Shown here: piece after piece, positions 11,249 to 19,215 of the stretch
Position numbering within the stretch: the first letter of the stretch is position 1
Layout: the number at the start of each line of letters is the position of its first letter
Origin: Branchinecta lynchi
Taxonomy: Eukaryota > Arthropoda > Branchiopoda > Anostraca > Branchinectidae
Direction of reading: 5' to 3'
DNA length: 64,000 nucleotides
Assembly: GCA_023053575.1 (NCBI GenBank)
Contig: JAKZAP010000007.1
Coordinates: 12,553,508-12,617,507 of the forward strand
Position numbers and translations under genes: made by a program
Notes under the pieces: generated by a model
Seen by the model: the letters and a program-made list of their open reading frames with translations, nothing else
Told to the model about the DNA's origin: nothing
Databases searched by the model: none

Positions 11249-12549
11249 TTTTGGGATCCCAAAACGTAAGTGGAGGGATACCTATGACATCGCAAAAGTT
11301 GTCCGTCTGTCCGTCCGTCCGTCCGTCCGTCCGTCTGTCAGTCCGTCTGTAAGCACGATAACTCTCGAAGGGAATGAGATATTTTGATGAAACTTGGTGT
11401 GAGGGTTCGTTTTGTCGTCGGACCAGTCAAGTTCGTAGATGGGCTTGGTAGCTCTACATTTAGGGGTGGGGGAGGGGATTCAAATTAAGGGACAAACAAA
11501 ATATTTTGAAACAGCTAATGTGATAGTCGATTATGGGGTAAGAAGACATGCTGAACACGATGGTGAAAACCATTTTGTCATCGGACAAGTAGTTCGCCCG
11601 GAATCCGGCCAAAACCGGAAAGTTTGTTGAAAGTAAAAGTTTTATTTGAAGTTGATTAGATGTTCGATTTAGGGGTAGGAAGACATGCTGAAGACGATGG
11701 TGAAAATTATTTTCTCGACGGACAAGTATTTCGCCCGGAATCCGGCCCAAATCGGAAAGTTTGTTGAAAGTAAAAGTTTTATTTGAAATTGATTAGATGT
11801 TCGATTTAGGGGTAGGAAGACATGCTGAAGACGATGGTGAAAACTATTTTCTCGACGGACAAGTATTTCGACCGGAATCCGGCCCAAACCGGAAAGTTTG
11901 TCAAAATTAAAAGTTTTATTTGGAGTTGATTAGATGTTCTATTTAGGGCAAGAAGACATGCTGAACACTTATGTGAAAACAAGTGTCTACCCGGACATGT
12001 AGTTCGTCCGGAATCCGGCCAAAACCGGAAAACTGTTGGAAGTCAAAGTTTTATTTCTAGTTGATTAGATAAGCGATTTAGGGTTAAGAAGAGATGCTGA
12101 GTCCCTGTGTGACAATCGTATTTTACCCGGACATATAGTTCGACCGGAATCCGGCTGGAATCGGAAAATTTGTTATAAGCTAAATTTCTGTTTGAAGTTG
12201 ATTAGATGTTCATTACTGGGGAAAGAAGATACCCTGATTTCGTCTTTGAGCTTTCTTTTTTCGCCGGACAAGTAGTTCTGGAGTTCGGCCGGAACCGGGA
12301 AATTGGCAGAAGTGGCTGGAAGTTTTCGTCAAAACAGATATGACTTATAGGGGTAAACACACATGCTGAATCCAAATCTGAACTTGGTTTTCTCAGGTGA
12401 TTAGCTATTTGGCCTTAATCTGTTTCTGAATTTTAATTGTAAAAATGTTCAAGGAGTCTGGCGAAGACTGGATCTGGCTAAGACAAGACCCAGTTGTCTG
12501 GATCAGATATTGAATTTTTGGGATCCCATCGAAACTTTTGGTCTTGTTT
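11249..12549 (+). repeat. Family A repeat element, complete copy
   Basis: This is the best reference copy. The left end is TTTTTGGGATCCCAAAACGT, then a (gtcc)n microsatellite (11,300-11,350), then ctcgaagggaatgagatattttgatgaaacttggtgtgagg. About five to six monomers of roughly 137 bp follow, each with gttcgcccggaatccggcc-aaaccggaaagtttgtt (hallmarks near 11,600, 11,737, 11,875, 12,010 and 12,150). A unique tail comes next, and the right end is TTTTTGGGATCCCATCGAAA followed by cttttggtcttgttt. Short ORFs inside are monomer artefacts. Confidence 0.75.
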
Positions 12550-12656
12550 GGTTTGTTGTTTGGAGTGTATGATAATTTGTTTTTGTTATTGTGTTACGTT
12601 TCCAGCCATGGCCCTTGGGCTTTACTGGGAAAAAATTCATTCATTCATTCATTCAT
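12550..12656 (+). repeat. LINE 3' tail with GCCCTTGGGC hairpin and (ATTC)n
   Basis: gtttccagccatggcccttgggctttactggg is followed by (ATTC)5. The GGCCC-T-TGGGC hairpin plus a 4-bp microsatellite matches the tails at 8,190-8,236 and, on the minus strand, 60,695-60,735. It is the 3' end of a retrotransposon lineage. Confidence 0.55.
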
Positions 12657-13308
12657 GAAGGCTTAGTGGGATTAGTGACCTAGGACTTTGCGCCACTCTC
12701 ATAAATCATTATATAATCCAATTAGCCTAGTCGTATGACTTTGTTACGGCCTTACCAGAAATTTCTTGAAGATAAGCAAACAATTTATTATTACAGAAAC
12801 TACAATACTGTCAAAACACGAAAACTGGCAAAACATCGTTAAAACTTGCAAAGTGTCCAGTCTAAGTGTATTATGAGGCATTGCTCTGGGAAAGGTTACT
12901 CTAGTCGTAACTTTTGAACTAATACAGCTAGAATTTTTTTTTTTCAACGGCAATCGATAGACGTTCATGAGCTAAATCCATCCGTTTCTCCGTAAAAAAA
13001 AATTCCTTGATGAGATACAACAGTTGGAAAGTTTAGAGGGGTTGACAAATTCAGTAGGAAGGTACACAGTGAAAACAAAAATAGGCCGATCCCAATTGTG
13101 AGACTTGCAGGGGATTTGAAAGCATCAATCGGCTGTTATACCATAATCATCTTCGGTTTCCCGAGGACTCCTTGGGGAATCAAGGGGAACGGCGAGAAGA
13201 GATGGAATCATTCCGCGCGGACTCCAAGGACGGAAAACAACGAGAGCATGGGGAACGCCTCCAAAAAGGATTGTGTTAAGAATAAAAAAAAACATTTATG
13301 CGACGGAA
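12657..13308. other. Gene-free left flank of the Polinton
   Basis: Non-repetitive-looking sequence that the element inserted next to. ORFs at 12744-12968 and 13098-13316 have no family signature; the second overruns the insertion boundary. Confidence 0.5.
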
Positions 13309-13314
13309 TCTATT
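13309..13314. other. Target-site duplication, left (TCTATT)
   Basis: TCTATT directly precedes the AG that opens the element and is repeated exactly at 26,302-26,307 after the closing CT. A 6-bp duplication is the size made by Polinton integrases. Confidence 0.9.
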
Positions 13315-13899
13315 AGTAGTATATAATACCGGCTCCCACTCCACCCTCCCCCCAATTTCAAAACCCCATTTTAACATCAATTTCTTAAACTTTAACATCC
13401 TTTTTACCAAATTACCCCCCTTTTTAAGAACATTTTTATTTTCTTACTTCCAAAATAAAGGATACAAGAAATGAGAATATTACCCTTTACTACATATAAA
13501 ATACTACAATATACTACTACTTCTTTTTTTTGACATTTTTCATTTTTTATTCAAATATTACTGAGTAAACAGTTCTAAATCCACATATGTTTCTTTGTTC
13601 TTGTTTTCGCGTACAATAGGCTGCAAAACCAGATTTTTCTTTAAAAGTAATTCGTTAGCAATGGCATTATATTTCTGTGTTATAAACAAATCACATGGTT
13701 TGTCATTATGATTAATGACTACAACCAACTTATCACCATATTTTGTCTTAGCAATTCTCATTTTAACGATAGTATATTTCAATCCTAGAACTAGTTCTTC
13801 TTTCCTGATTGTCTCATTGTATTTATTCATTCTGATTGTATTCAAGACTTCCTTTGTGGACTCCATTTATTAGGGGATGATTTTATTAAATAAAAATCC
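13315..13899. repeat. Polinton left terminal inverted repeat
   Basis: 585 bp, reverse-complementary to 25,716-26,301 with only scattered differences (for example an extra TACTAC repeat unit near 13,515 and a few substitutions). The outer end is AGTAGTATATAATACCGG and the inner limit is ...AAATAAAAATCC. It contains a whole gene (13,558-13,866) plus a polypurine/polypyrimidine tract (13,330-13,430). Confidence 0.9.
13558..13866 (-). CDS. Small TIR-encoded protein, left copy (putative nucleic-acid-binding)
   Basis: 102 aa, rich in lysine and asparagine, with alternating hydrophobic/charged beta-like segments (LKYTIVKMRIAKTKYGDKLV, then FITQKYNAIANELLLK). Small proteins with a KYG-(K/D)-VVV-I pattern are common in animal Polintons, and I would guess an OB-like single-strand binding role, but no motif proves it. 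The ATG overlaps the conserved CTAATAAATG start motif. The gene lies wholly inside the TIR, so an opposite-strand copy exists at 25,749-26,057; the two proteins differ at three residues (2, 32, 74). It is the last gene of the minus-strand series, 37 bp beyond the capsid gene. Confidence 0.75.
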   Translation of the reverse strand: MESTKEVLNTIRMNKYNETIRKEELVLGLKYTIVKMRIAKTKYGDKLVVVINHNDKPCDLFITQKYNAIANELLLKKNLVLQPIVRENKNKETYVDLELFTQ

Positions 13900-13903
13900 A
13901 GGC

Positions 13904-14598
13904 TCACAAACTCACATACATATTTTTATTGATAATATCTAATGTAGCTTTTCTTTCATAATATATAACACAGTAAACATTATATGGTACGGGTTGATTA
14001 TCTTTCAACGTTAAACTTATTTCAATATCAGCAGTTGTTCCATTATAAATATTTGACTCGTGTTTGGAAACATCGAAACAGAATAGTGGATATACTTCTT
14101 TAAATTCTTCTATACTAACAACACTACCAGTATCAAATGCTAATTGTTTATAACCCAAATGTATGAACCTATTGTAAAGATTTGAGTATTTACATTTATC
14201 ATCGCTAAAATCACATTTAAGTGGTTCTTCAGGATATTTATCCCCATTAATTCTAAGTTCTATGTCTGTTAAATTCATATGATCAAACACCATATTATTC
14301 ATTAATTGATTGTTATGCTTTTCATTTTTCTGTAGCATCACAACTACTTTTGTTGGATTGTTTCTCTCAGAAATAACTTTCCAAGTGTGTTCCTTATTTT
14401 GACTAACATCGCTTTTATAAGTATTACATGCTTCCCACATCAGATTATGCTTTCTGTCCTTTGCCAATCTCTTTTCTAATTGACTCATCATTTCGATACT
14501 AGGAGCTACAATAGGGATCTTCCAGGATAAATACTCGATGACTACTTTGAAATTAGTATTTCCATTTCTTATAATCATGTTGTTATCATCATTTCTTC
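13904..14598 (-). pseudogene. PY: Major capsid protein, C-terminal part (frameshifted)
   Basis: This open frame (13,904-14,578, extending upstream without a stop to about 14,640) carries the second half of a Polinton double jelly-roll major capsid protein. Hallmarks are YLSWKIPIVAPS, the FDHMNLTDIELRINGDKYP block and, near the end, YNVYCVIYYERKATLD. In intact homologues the FDH-N-x-x-x-I-x-L-N-x-x-x-YP signature sits in the second jelly roll. It lies one frame away from the N-terminal half at 14,599-15,240, with the break near 14,610-14,640. Its apparent ATG at 14,578 lacks the element's start motif, so it is internal. Family assignment is from remembered Polinton/adintovirus hexon patterns. 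Confidence 0.8.
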
Positions 14599-15240
14599 TT
14601 AGAAATATTTTATGCGATGCACCTCTGAGAATCGTTTGTTTCCTTTCAAAAATCCAAACAATTCTGATAATGGTAAATACATATTTACTAATTTACTGCT
14701 CTTTGTTCTGTTATATCTTTTTTCAAATCCTTTATTATAATTATCATTATTGGTCAACCTGACTGTTCCAGCCCCTGCAGTAAACGAAGCAATTACAGGA
14801 TTGATTTCTTTCCCTTGATTATAATCTTTATACCAGAAATGATTTCTTGCAGCACTTCTAGAATAATCATCAGAGTATTCAATCAACTTTGTAACGGTAG
14901 TTGTAATACCAACATGATAAATTTTTTCAACCGATTCATCGTTTATTACATACTCAGCGGTACTGAATAAATTAAATCCATTATTCGTTAAAGTAGCAAC
15001 ATCGGTTGCAGCTATAGGAGTCCCATCTTCGTTTACTATTCTTACACTGACATCAAGATAACTTTCACTTGGATAAAACCAAGAATCTAATTTCTTTGTT
15101 ATGAATTCAAACTCTGATTTATTAGATACATTCACATCTGTTTCTCGAATTTCTTTAAATTCATATTTAACCACTGTATCATCCACAAACGGTTCATCAA
15201 AAATGTTCCATTGCGGACTGATAACTTTATTTACTGCCAT
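14599..15240 (-). pseudogene. PY: Major capsid protein, N-terminal part (frameshifted)
   Basis: 213 codons starting at an ATG that carries the TATAAATG version of the start motif. The reading has a typical capsid N-terminus (two beta-rich segments, KLDSWFYPSESYLDVSVRI, DESVEKIYHVGITTTVTKL) and ends in YLPLSELFGFLKG, the usual junction into the second half. The frame then runs into a stop at 14,599 while the rest of the protein continues in a neighbouring frame from about 14,640. Combined length (~440 codons) is normal for the family. A single-base indel, real or from assembly, explains the break. It would form the hexameric capsomer of the virion. Confidence 0.8.
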
Positions 15241-15270
15241 TTATATAAGAAAGAAATTATTAAATAAAAC

Positions 15271-15627
15271 TTATTTCAGAATCTTTAATCCATTTCCAGT
15301 CATTAACGTTTTGATCAAGTCCTGACTTCTTTGATTTAAAATCCTTTTATTTGTACCGATAAGATCCTTCATCGATTTTTTGTTTCCAATTACATCAATG
15401 AGTTCCTTTTTGTTTACATTGATCAGATCTTTCCCATATTCTATTGCTCTGTTTTTCAACAACTCAAATCTCGGTTTAATAATATTATTATACATTGACA
15501 TAGCCCCATCTTTTATTTGTTTTGCTGACGTTTGAAATAACTGGGAATTAACAATGTTTTTGAATACACTACCGATTCCACTTCCATACTGCTTTTTATA
15601 AAGTAATCGCTTATTATTAATCAACAT
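15271..15627 (-). CDS. Small YGSG-type capsid-associated protein (unknown)
   Basis: 118 aa, basic (many K/R/N), with KKQYGSGIGSVFKNIV near the N-terminus followed by amphipathic helical segments (FELLKNRAIEYGKDLINV). A glycine-containing patch just after a basic start, followed by helices, recalls small proteins encoded next to Polinton and adintovirus capsid genes, some compared with adenovirus core or protein VI-like polypeptides. Homology is not demonstrable by eye. Start: ATG with CTATAAATG. It sits between the penton and major capsid genes, 30 bp from the latter, which suggests a virion role. Confidence 0.6.
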   Translation of the reverse strand: MLINNKRLLYKKQYGSGIGSVFKNIVNSQLFQTSAKQIKDGAMSMYNNIIKPRFELLKNRAIEYGKDLINVNKKELIDVIGNKKSMKDLIGTNKRILNQRSQDLIKTLMTGNGLKILK

Positions 15628-15662
15628 TTATAGGTAAATAATTTTATTTCACTAATCCTTTA

Positions 15663-16380
15663 AGCTTTTCTTAAATGCAGCACGTATCCAACGTTATCAC
15701 CATTCAAATCGATAGGTCTTCCCAACCCAACTGATCAGTAATTGTCATTCTCAAGGAGTAAATAAAGTCTTTTGTATTAATAGGCAGGTAGATTAATTGT
15801 CTAGGATTCTCAACAATTTGACAACCCGGTTCTGTATTAGGAACAAATGTCCAAATGACATCTGATTTACTTTTGTTTACGATAGAACTGTTTACGAGAG
15901 AGCAGTGAATTTGAATTTTATCAACGCTTCTTGTTATATTCGGAAGCTTTGTACCTTCATTGATTTTCTTAGATATCTCACTATCCTTCTCAAATCCTAA
16001 AATCTGACACAAGTCACTATTAAATCTAAAAACATATTTTTCTTGTAATAGTATGACAAATCTCATAGATGCTGTGGATTGGATGAAATTACAATAGGAC
16101 ATTTATCTTTTGGGGTATCAAAATACTGACACAAAAAATAATTCAAACAATCATCGTTATACATCCCATTAGGAATAGTAACATTCATCCATCCCCCCTC
16201 TTCGTCTTTCCTGTATTGAAATGTATTATTTCCAAATTTATCACTTATATTATGCCATGAATACCACAAAGTACACTGATTCAAACCTATTTCATAATCC
16301 CAATTACGATTCAATTCGATTGGTTGACTAAATGTTATTTCAATGATACTTTCATTACCTTCAATGTTTAACAATACCAT
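15663..16380 (-). pseudogene. PX: Minor capsid protein (penton), frameshifted
   Basis: Two overlapping frames, 16,063-16,380 and 15,704-16,102, cover a single jelly-roll protein. The first has the N-terminal pattern FSQPIELNRNWDYEIGLNQC and the IPNGMYNDDCLN block. The second has LCQILGFEKDSEISKKIN, DKIQIHCSLVNSS and FVPNTEPGCQIVENPRQLIY then TDQLG, the order seen in Polinton/adintovirus penton proteins. The frame changes near 16,070-16,100. A further slip near 15,710 is likely, since the next frame stays open to a stop at about 15,663 with a plausible tail. The start ATG at 16,380 carries CTAATAAATG; the ATG at 16,102 does not. In the virion it would form the fivefold vertices. Confidence 0.75.
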
Positions 16381-16383
16381 TTA

Positions 16384-17040
16384 TTAGAAATATTTTTTAT
16401 ATATTGAATTGTAATTTCTCTTCGTAAGAAATTTATTTCGCATTAACGAATCCAAAATATCAATAGCTTCATTTCTCACCTCATCAGATGTATTTCCGTT
16501 TACTCTGCTACCAATCAAAGTGTATAGTTTTGAAATCATTTCATCACAATTCATAAATACTCCAGTTCCTTGTTGGTTGATAAAGGGTATACTAGATTGA
16601 ATTTTTTTTAATCTATCCTTATAGTCTTGTATAAATAAAATAATTTTATCATACTTACTAGAACTATAACTTTTACTTTTCAGACCACCATAACTTTGAC
16701 TCATAGATGTTAAATAATTCAGAGCCCCATCTATTTCGTTAGGATGCTTAAGGTAATAATGAGGCATTTTAAAATAATTATCGGTATCATTCCAGTCATC
16801 TTTATATTTTAAATTAATTTGATTTAATAATTCCACATCAATATTTAAGTTTAGATTTACGTCATGTGGTTTTTCTAGATTGGGTTCTATAGCATGAGTG
16901 GGAGCTCGACTCGATTCCTCTGAAGTAGTGGTCTGTAAAGCTGTTTTAAATGTATCTCCTAATCTGACATACCGTCTTCTTGAATTATTATCACCTTCCT
17001 GTAGTTTATTAATTATCGTTTCAGCGTTCTCTTGTAATTT
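16384..17040 (-). CDS. Conserved Polinton protein of unknown function, N-terminally fused to integrase remains
   Basis: The minus-strand frame is open from about 17,040 to the stop at 16,384, although the first start-like codon is an internal GTG (16,836). It begins KLQENAETIINKLQEGDNN with a basic RRRYVRLGDTFK patch, then a low-complexity linker. The C-terminal part has DNYFKMPHYYLKHP, YDKIILFIQDYKDRLKKI, a glycine-containing FINQQGTGVFMNCDEM segment and LDSLMRNKFLTKRNYNSIY. The last pattern (helical hairpin ending N.L..KYF) is common in cnidarian and arthropod Polinton proteins of unknown role. There is no proper start with the motif; upstream it abuts the truncated integrase in a different frame, so its own 5' end has been lost. 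Confidence 0.55.
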   Translation of the reverse strand, partial: KLQENAETIINKLQEGDNNSRRRYVRLGDTFKTALQTTTSEESSRAPTHAIEPNLEKPHDVNLNLNIDVELLNQINLKYKDDWNDTDNYFKMPHYYLKHPNEIDGALNYLTSMSQSYGGLKSKSYSSSKYDKIILFIQDYKDRLKKIQSSIPFINQQGTGVFMNCDEMISKLYTLIGSRVNGNTSDEVRNEAIDILDSLMRNKFLTKRNYNSIYKKYF

Positions 17041-17423
17041 TTTGATGCTTTTATTATTTCAGCACCCGTTTTGTCTTTCAGAGGGATACACCAAGCATAT
17101 TTACTAAAGCAATCAATAACAGTTAAAATGTAATTTGTTTTATTATTTTCTTTTTTATATTTCTGCATGTCATAGTGAACATAGTGAACATACACTCGCC
17201 TCCTTTCAAAGTTATGATAGGAAGGTTTGTGTAACGTATACACATTCTCATTTTGCAACACATTTTTTATTTTATCCTTGGAAACCTTAACACCATTTTC
17301 TTTTAATTTTCTGTAAATATCGTCCAAACCTGAATAATTAGAATAATACGTCTTTAATATATCTGTTTCTGCGTTGAGGTTTTTTTTAAAAAGCGATTTT
17401 TCATTGAACCACAGATAACGCAA
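17013..17423 (-). pseudogene. INT: Retroviral-type integrase, truncated
   Basis: The reading contains an HTH-like N-terminal region (LDDIYRKLKENGVKVSKDKI), then HKPSYHNFERRRVYVHYVHY leading to the first catalytic aspartate (YDMQKYKKENN), and the strand NYILTVIDCFSKYAWCIPLK followed by DKTGAEIIKAS. This is the first half of an rve core. The second Asp and the Glu of the DDE triad are missing: the frame stops at 17,013, and sequence after about 17,040 belongs to the next protein. It is an internal deletion plus frameshift, so the enzyme is dead. The exact 5' end is uncertain, because the first ~70 bp overlap the zinc-ribbon gene in another frame. Intact homologues insert the element and make the 6-bp duplication. 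Confidence 0.8.
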
Positions 17424-17521
17424 TTACCTTTCAGCATTGGAACATTATTTTTTTGTGACACTGCCTTAAACATTGATTCAGTGTCAGTGCTCTTTTTACA
17501 TTTCATACAATAAATCTCCAT
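17354..17521 (-). CDS. Zinc-ribbon mini-protein
   Basis: 55 aa starting at an ATG with the full CTAATAAATG motif. MEIYCMKCKK is followed ~25 residues later by MLKGNCVICG: a CxxC...CxxC zinc ribbon of the type often seen in Polintons, Polinton-like viruses and phages. The frame then runs through a basic tail (KNRFLKKTSTQKQ) to a stop at 17,354 and overlaps the start of the integrase reading by ~70 bp in another frame. The function is unknown; a nucleic-acid or transcription-factor role is plausible from the fold alone. Confidence 0.7.
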   Translation of the reverse strand: MEIYCMKCKKSTDTESMFKAVSQKNNVPMLKGNCVICGSMKNRFLKKTSTQKQIY

Positions 17522-17552
17522 TTATTAGAAAACAATTTTCTTAAACGAAAAG

Positions 17553-17906
17553 CTACCAACTCTTCATTTTCCGCTGGATGTAGGAGATGCAGTGAAAACC
17601 ACAGTTTAATTCATCTATATTTTGAACAGCAAGATTTTCATAAGCTATTTTTTTCTTTGAAGTTCTTAGATATTTAATTATTTCTTTTCCTGGGGGAATA
17701 CCGAAAGAATCAAAAAATTCTACATGGGGGTATTCAGGTAGATTACAATACGCAACCCAGTGAGTTCCAGGCATTCCACGTTTGTCATAGTTGATTACAC
17801 CACATTCCGAATCGTTTATATGTTTGGGTAGCGTATCTAAAGAGAAAACACCACGAAACTGTGGTATACTCCCTAATGCATCCATAATATCAAAATTAGT
17901 TAGAGG
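17553..17906 (-). CDS. PRO: Adenain-like cysteine protease
   Basis: Ulp1/adenain (C5/C48) type protease that in adenovirus-like particles matures capsid proteins. Visible catalytic order: His in GTHWVAYCN, Asp/Ser in VEFFDSFGIPPGKE, the oxyanion Gln in AVQNIDELNCG and the nucleophile Cys in CGFHCISYI. The N-terminal block LTNFDIMDALGSIPQFRGVF and DTLPKHINDSECGVIN is also typical. The ATG at 17,885 opens the 110-codon frame, but conserved residues (GPLTNFDI) lie just upstream in the same frame, so the true start is upstream, or the protease reads through from the preceding gene. The ORF is intact to its stop, with all catalytic residues present. Confidence 0.85.
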   Translation of the reverse strand, partial: PLTNFDIMDALGSIPQFRGVFSLDTLPKHINDSECGVINYDKRGMPGTHWVAYCNLPEYPHVEFFDSFGIPPGKEIIKYLRTSKKKIAYENLAVQNIDELNCGFHCISYIQRKMKSW

Positions 17907-18558
17907 TCCTACTTTACTTTTGCTTCTTTTTTGATGTCCCCGTTTTTTGGCTTCTTAGGTCTTCCACGTACCCCATGACCGACAACTTTTTGCGTTCCAG
18001 GGAGTGTAAGCGCTTCACCTATGTTGACATCATCGTTTTTTTCCTTCCTAGGCCTTCCACGTACCCCATTACCCACAACTTTTTGTGTTCCAGGAAGTTT
18101 AAGCGCTCCACCTATGTTGACATCATCGGTTTCCTTCCCACGTAACCCATTACCACAACTTTTTGTGTTCCAGGAAGTTTTAGCGCTCCACCTGTGTTGG
18201 TCATTTTATCCATAATTTTCTTACCAGCGAATGCACCCAAAGCAGCAGCACCACTTGTTAAAGCTGCCTTACCAAGTGTAATTGCTAACGGTATTAAAAA
18301 TGGAAGTAATCCACCCTTTTGAATCGCTTCTTTCATCTGTTTGTATGATACATCAATATCACAGCCCTTATTATTCATTTTACATGTTTCAATTTTATCA
18401 ATTTGTCGTTTACTTAAAAGTAACTTGACTGGTTCTCGTTCATTTTGTCTACTGTGACTAACACGTATCTGACATTTTTGTTTAGCACCAAAACATTTCT
18501 TCAGCTTTCCTTTCTGAAGCTTTGACAAATAAACTGTATACTCTATTGTTTCAACCAT
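17890..18558 (-). pseudogene. Small membrane-active capsid-associated protein with AT-hook-like repeat tail, frameshifted
   Basis: The start ATG at 18,558 has CTAATAAATG. The N-terminal ~85 residues hold two copies of a short module (YLSKLQKGKLKKCFGAKQKC and LLLSKRQIDKIETCKMNNKG) that is frequent in Polinton small virion proteins. A glycine-flanked hydrophobic stretch follows (GGLLPFLIPLAITLGKAALT to AGKKI), suggestive of membrane insertion like adenovirus pVI/pX-type peptides. The tail is a three-fold repeat of about 83-90 bp (17,945-18,190) coding PGTQKVVG-GVRGRP, with basic GRPRK and GRPKKPK motifs that resemble AT-hooks. The open frame breaks in the last repeat near 18,130, and its continuation ends at about 17,890. 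The function is inferred, not proven. Confidence 0.65.
17945..18193 (-). repeat. Three ~83-90-bp tandem repeats inside the capsid-associated gene
   Basis: Each copy carries ccacgtaccccat-acc-acaactttttgtgttccaggaagtttaagcgct-cacctatgttgacatcatcg. The third copy is shortened by a few bases, and this is where the reading frame is lost. Copy number may vary between elements. Confidence 0.75.
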
Positions 18559-18565
18559 TTATTAG
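18556..18565 (-). promoter_or_regulatory. CTAATAAATG start-codon motif (example; recurs at every gene start)
   Basis: The start codon is embedded in CTAATAAATG. The same or near-identical string overlaps the ATG at 13,866, 16,380, 17,521, 19,212 (CTATAATAAATG), 19,895 (CTAAATAAATG), 25,749 (plus) and 24,757 (plus). Shorter forms occur at 15,240 (TATATAAATG), 15,627 (CTATAAATG) and 24,360 (CTATTAAATG). Internal or frameshift-generated ATGs (14,578, 16,102, 17,885) lack it. The layout resembles the TAAATG late promoters of poxviruses, where the transcription start overlaps the start codon; the function here is inferred. Confidence 0.7.
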
Positions 18566-18588
18566 GGAATTAATTTATCTTATAAAAT

Positions 18589-19212
18589 TTATTTACCAGC
18601 CATCATTTTTTCTATTCTGGTAACGAATGGTTTGTCAACAGGTTTTAGCTCTAGCTCTAGAAGCCTTTTTAAAATATTTACTACTGCTCTTTCAATATTA
18701 TCGATACGAGTTTTTTGACCAGCAATCTTTCCTTCAATTATACCGTTATGGGTGTGTTGCCCAAGAAGCTTTTTGTCATAATCTAAAAGATTCATAGTTA
18801 ACGTTGCTAAATTAACAGCATCATTTTTGTTTCTAGGGTTTTGAACATTTGTTATCAACTTGTTTTCAGCGTTAATCTCTTTATCATTAACTCGAACTAT
18901 TTCTTTTACAAATAACCCTTTATCTTTAATCCTTACCAATAAATTATCAGGAGAATCATGTACCGCAGTTAATCTGTTGATATCTTCGCTAAAATACTGA
19001 TTTGCCCCCACTTGTTGTGCGGTAATTTCTTCTTTAAATTGATTCAAAATAATAGTCATAGATCTGAAACTAATAGCGTCCTGGTCAGCTTTCGCATCCC
19101 CTAACATAATAATTCTCTTATCTTGTAGGTTAATATTACCGTTGTCATCAGTAACTCTCTTTTCATTCGATTCGTTACTAACCTTTTTTCCAACACTACC
19201 AAATTTATTCAT
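18589..19212 (-). CDS. Fibre-like protein with phage-tail-fibre style repeats
   Basis: 207 aa, intact, ATG with the start motif, 4 bp from the ATPase stop. Two related segments, NLQDKRIIMLGDAKADQDAI near residue 27 and KLITNVQNPRNKNDAVNLAT near residue 118, follow the pattern N-x-K-x-I-x-x-(L/V)-x-x-(A/P)-x-x-x-x-DA-(I/V)-(S/N). That pattern is the repeat that joins shaft and trimerisation regions in phage tail-fibre proteins. A C-terminal stretch (KTRIDNIERAVVNILKRLLE) looks like a coiled coil. A trimeric spike or fibre on the virion is the likeliest role. It is a structural analogy seen by eye, not a database match. Confidence 0.6.
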   Translation of the reverse strand: MNKFGSVGKKVSNESNEKRVTDDNGNINLQDKRIIMLGDAKADQDAISFRSMTIILNQFKEEITAQQVGANQYFSEDINRLTAVHDSPDNLLVRIKDKGLFVKEIVRVNDKEINAENKLITNVQNPRNKNDAVNLATLTMNLLDYDKKLLGQHTHNGIIEGKIAGQKTRIDNIERAVVNILKRLLELELKPVDKPFVTRIEKMMAGK

Positions 19213-19215
19213 TTA

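Noticed and set aside
14578..14639. Programmed frameshift in the major capsid gene
   Set aside because: No slippery heptamer with a clear downstream structure is seen, and other genes of the copy are also frameshifted; decay or assembly error is simpler.
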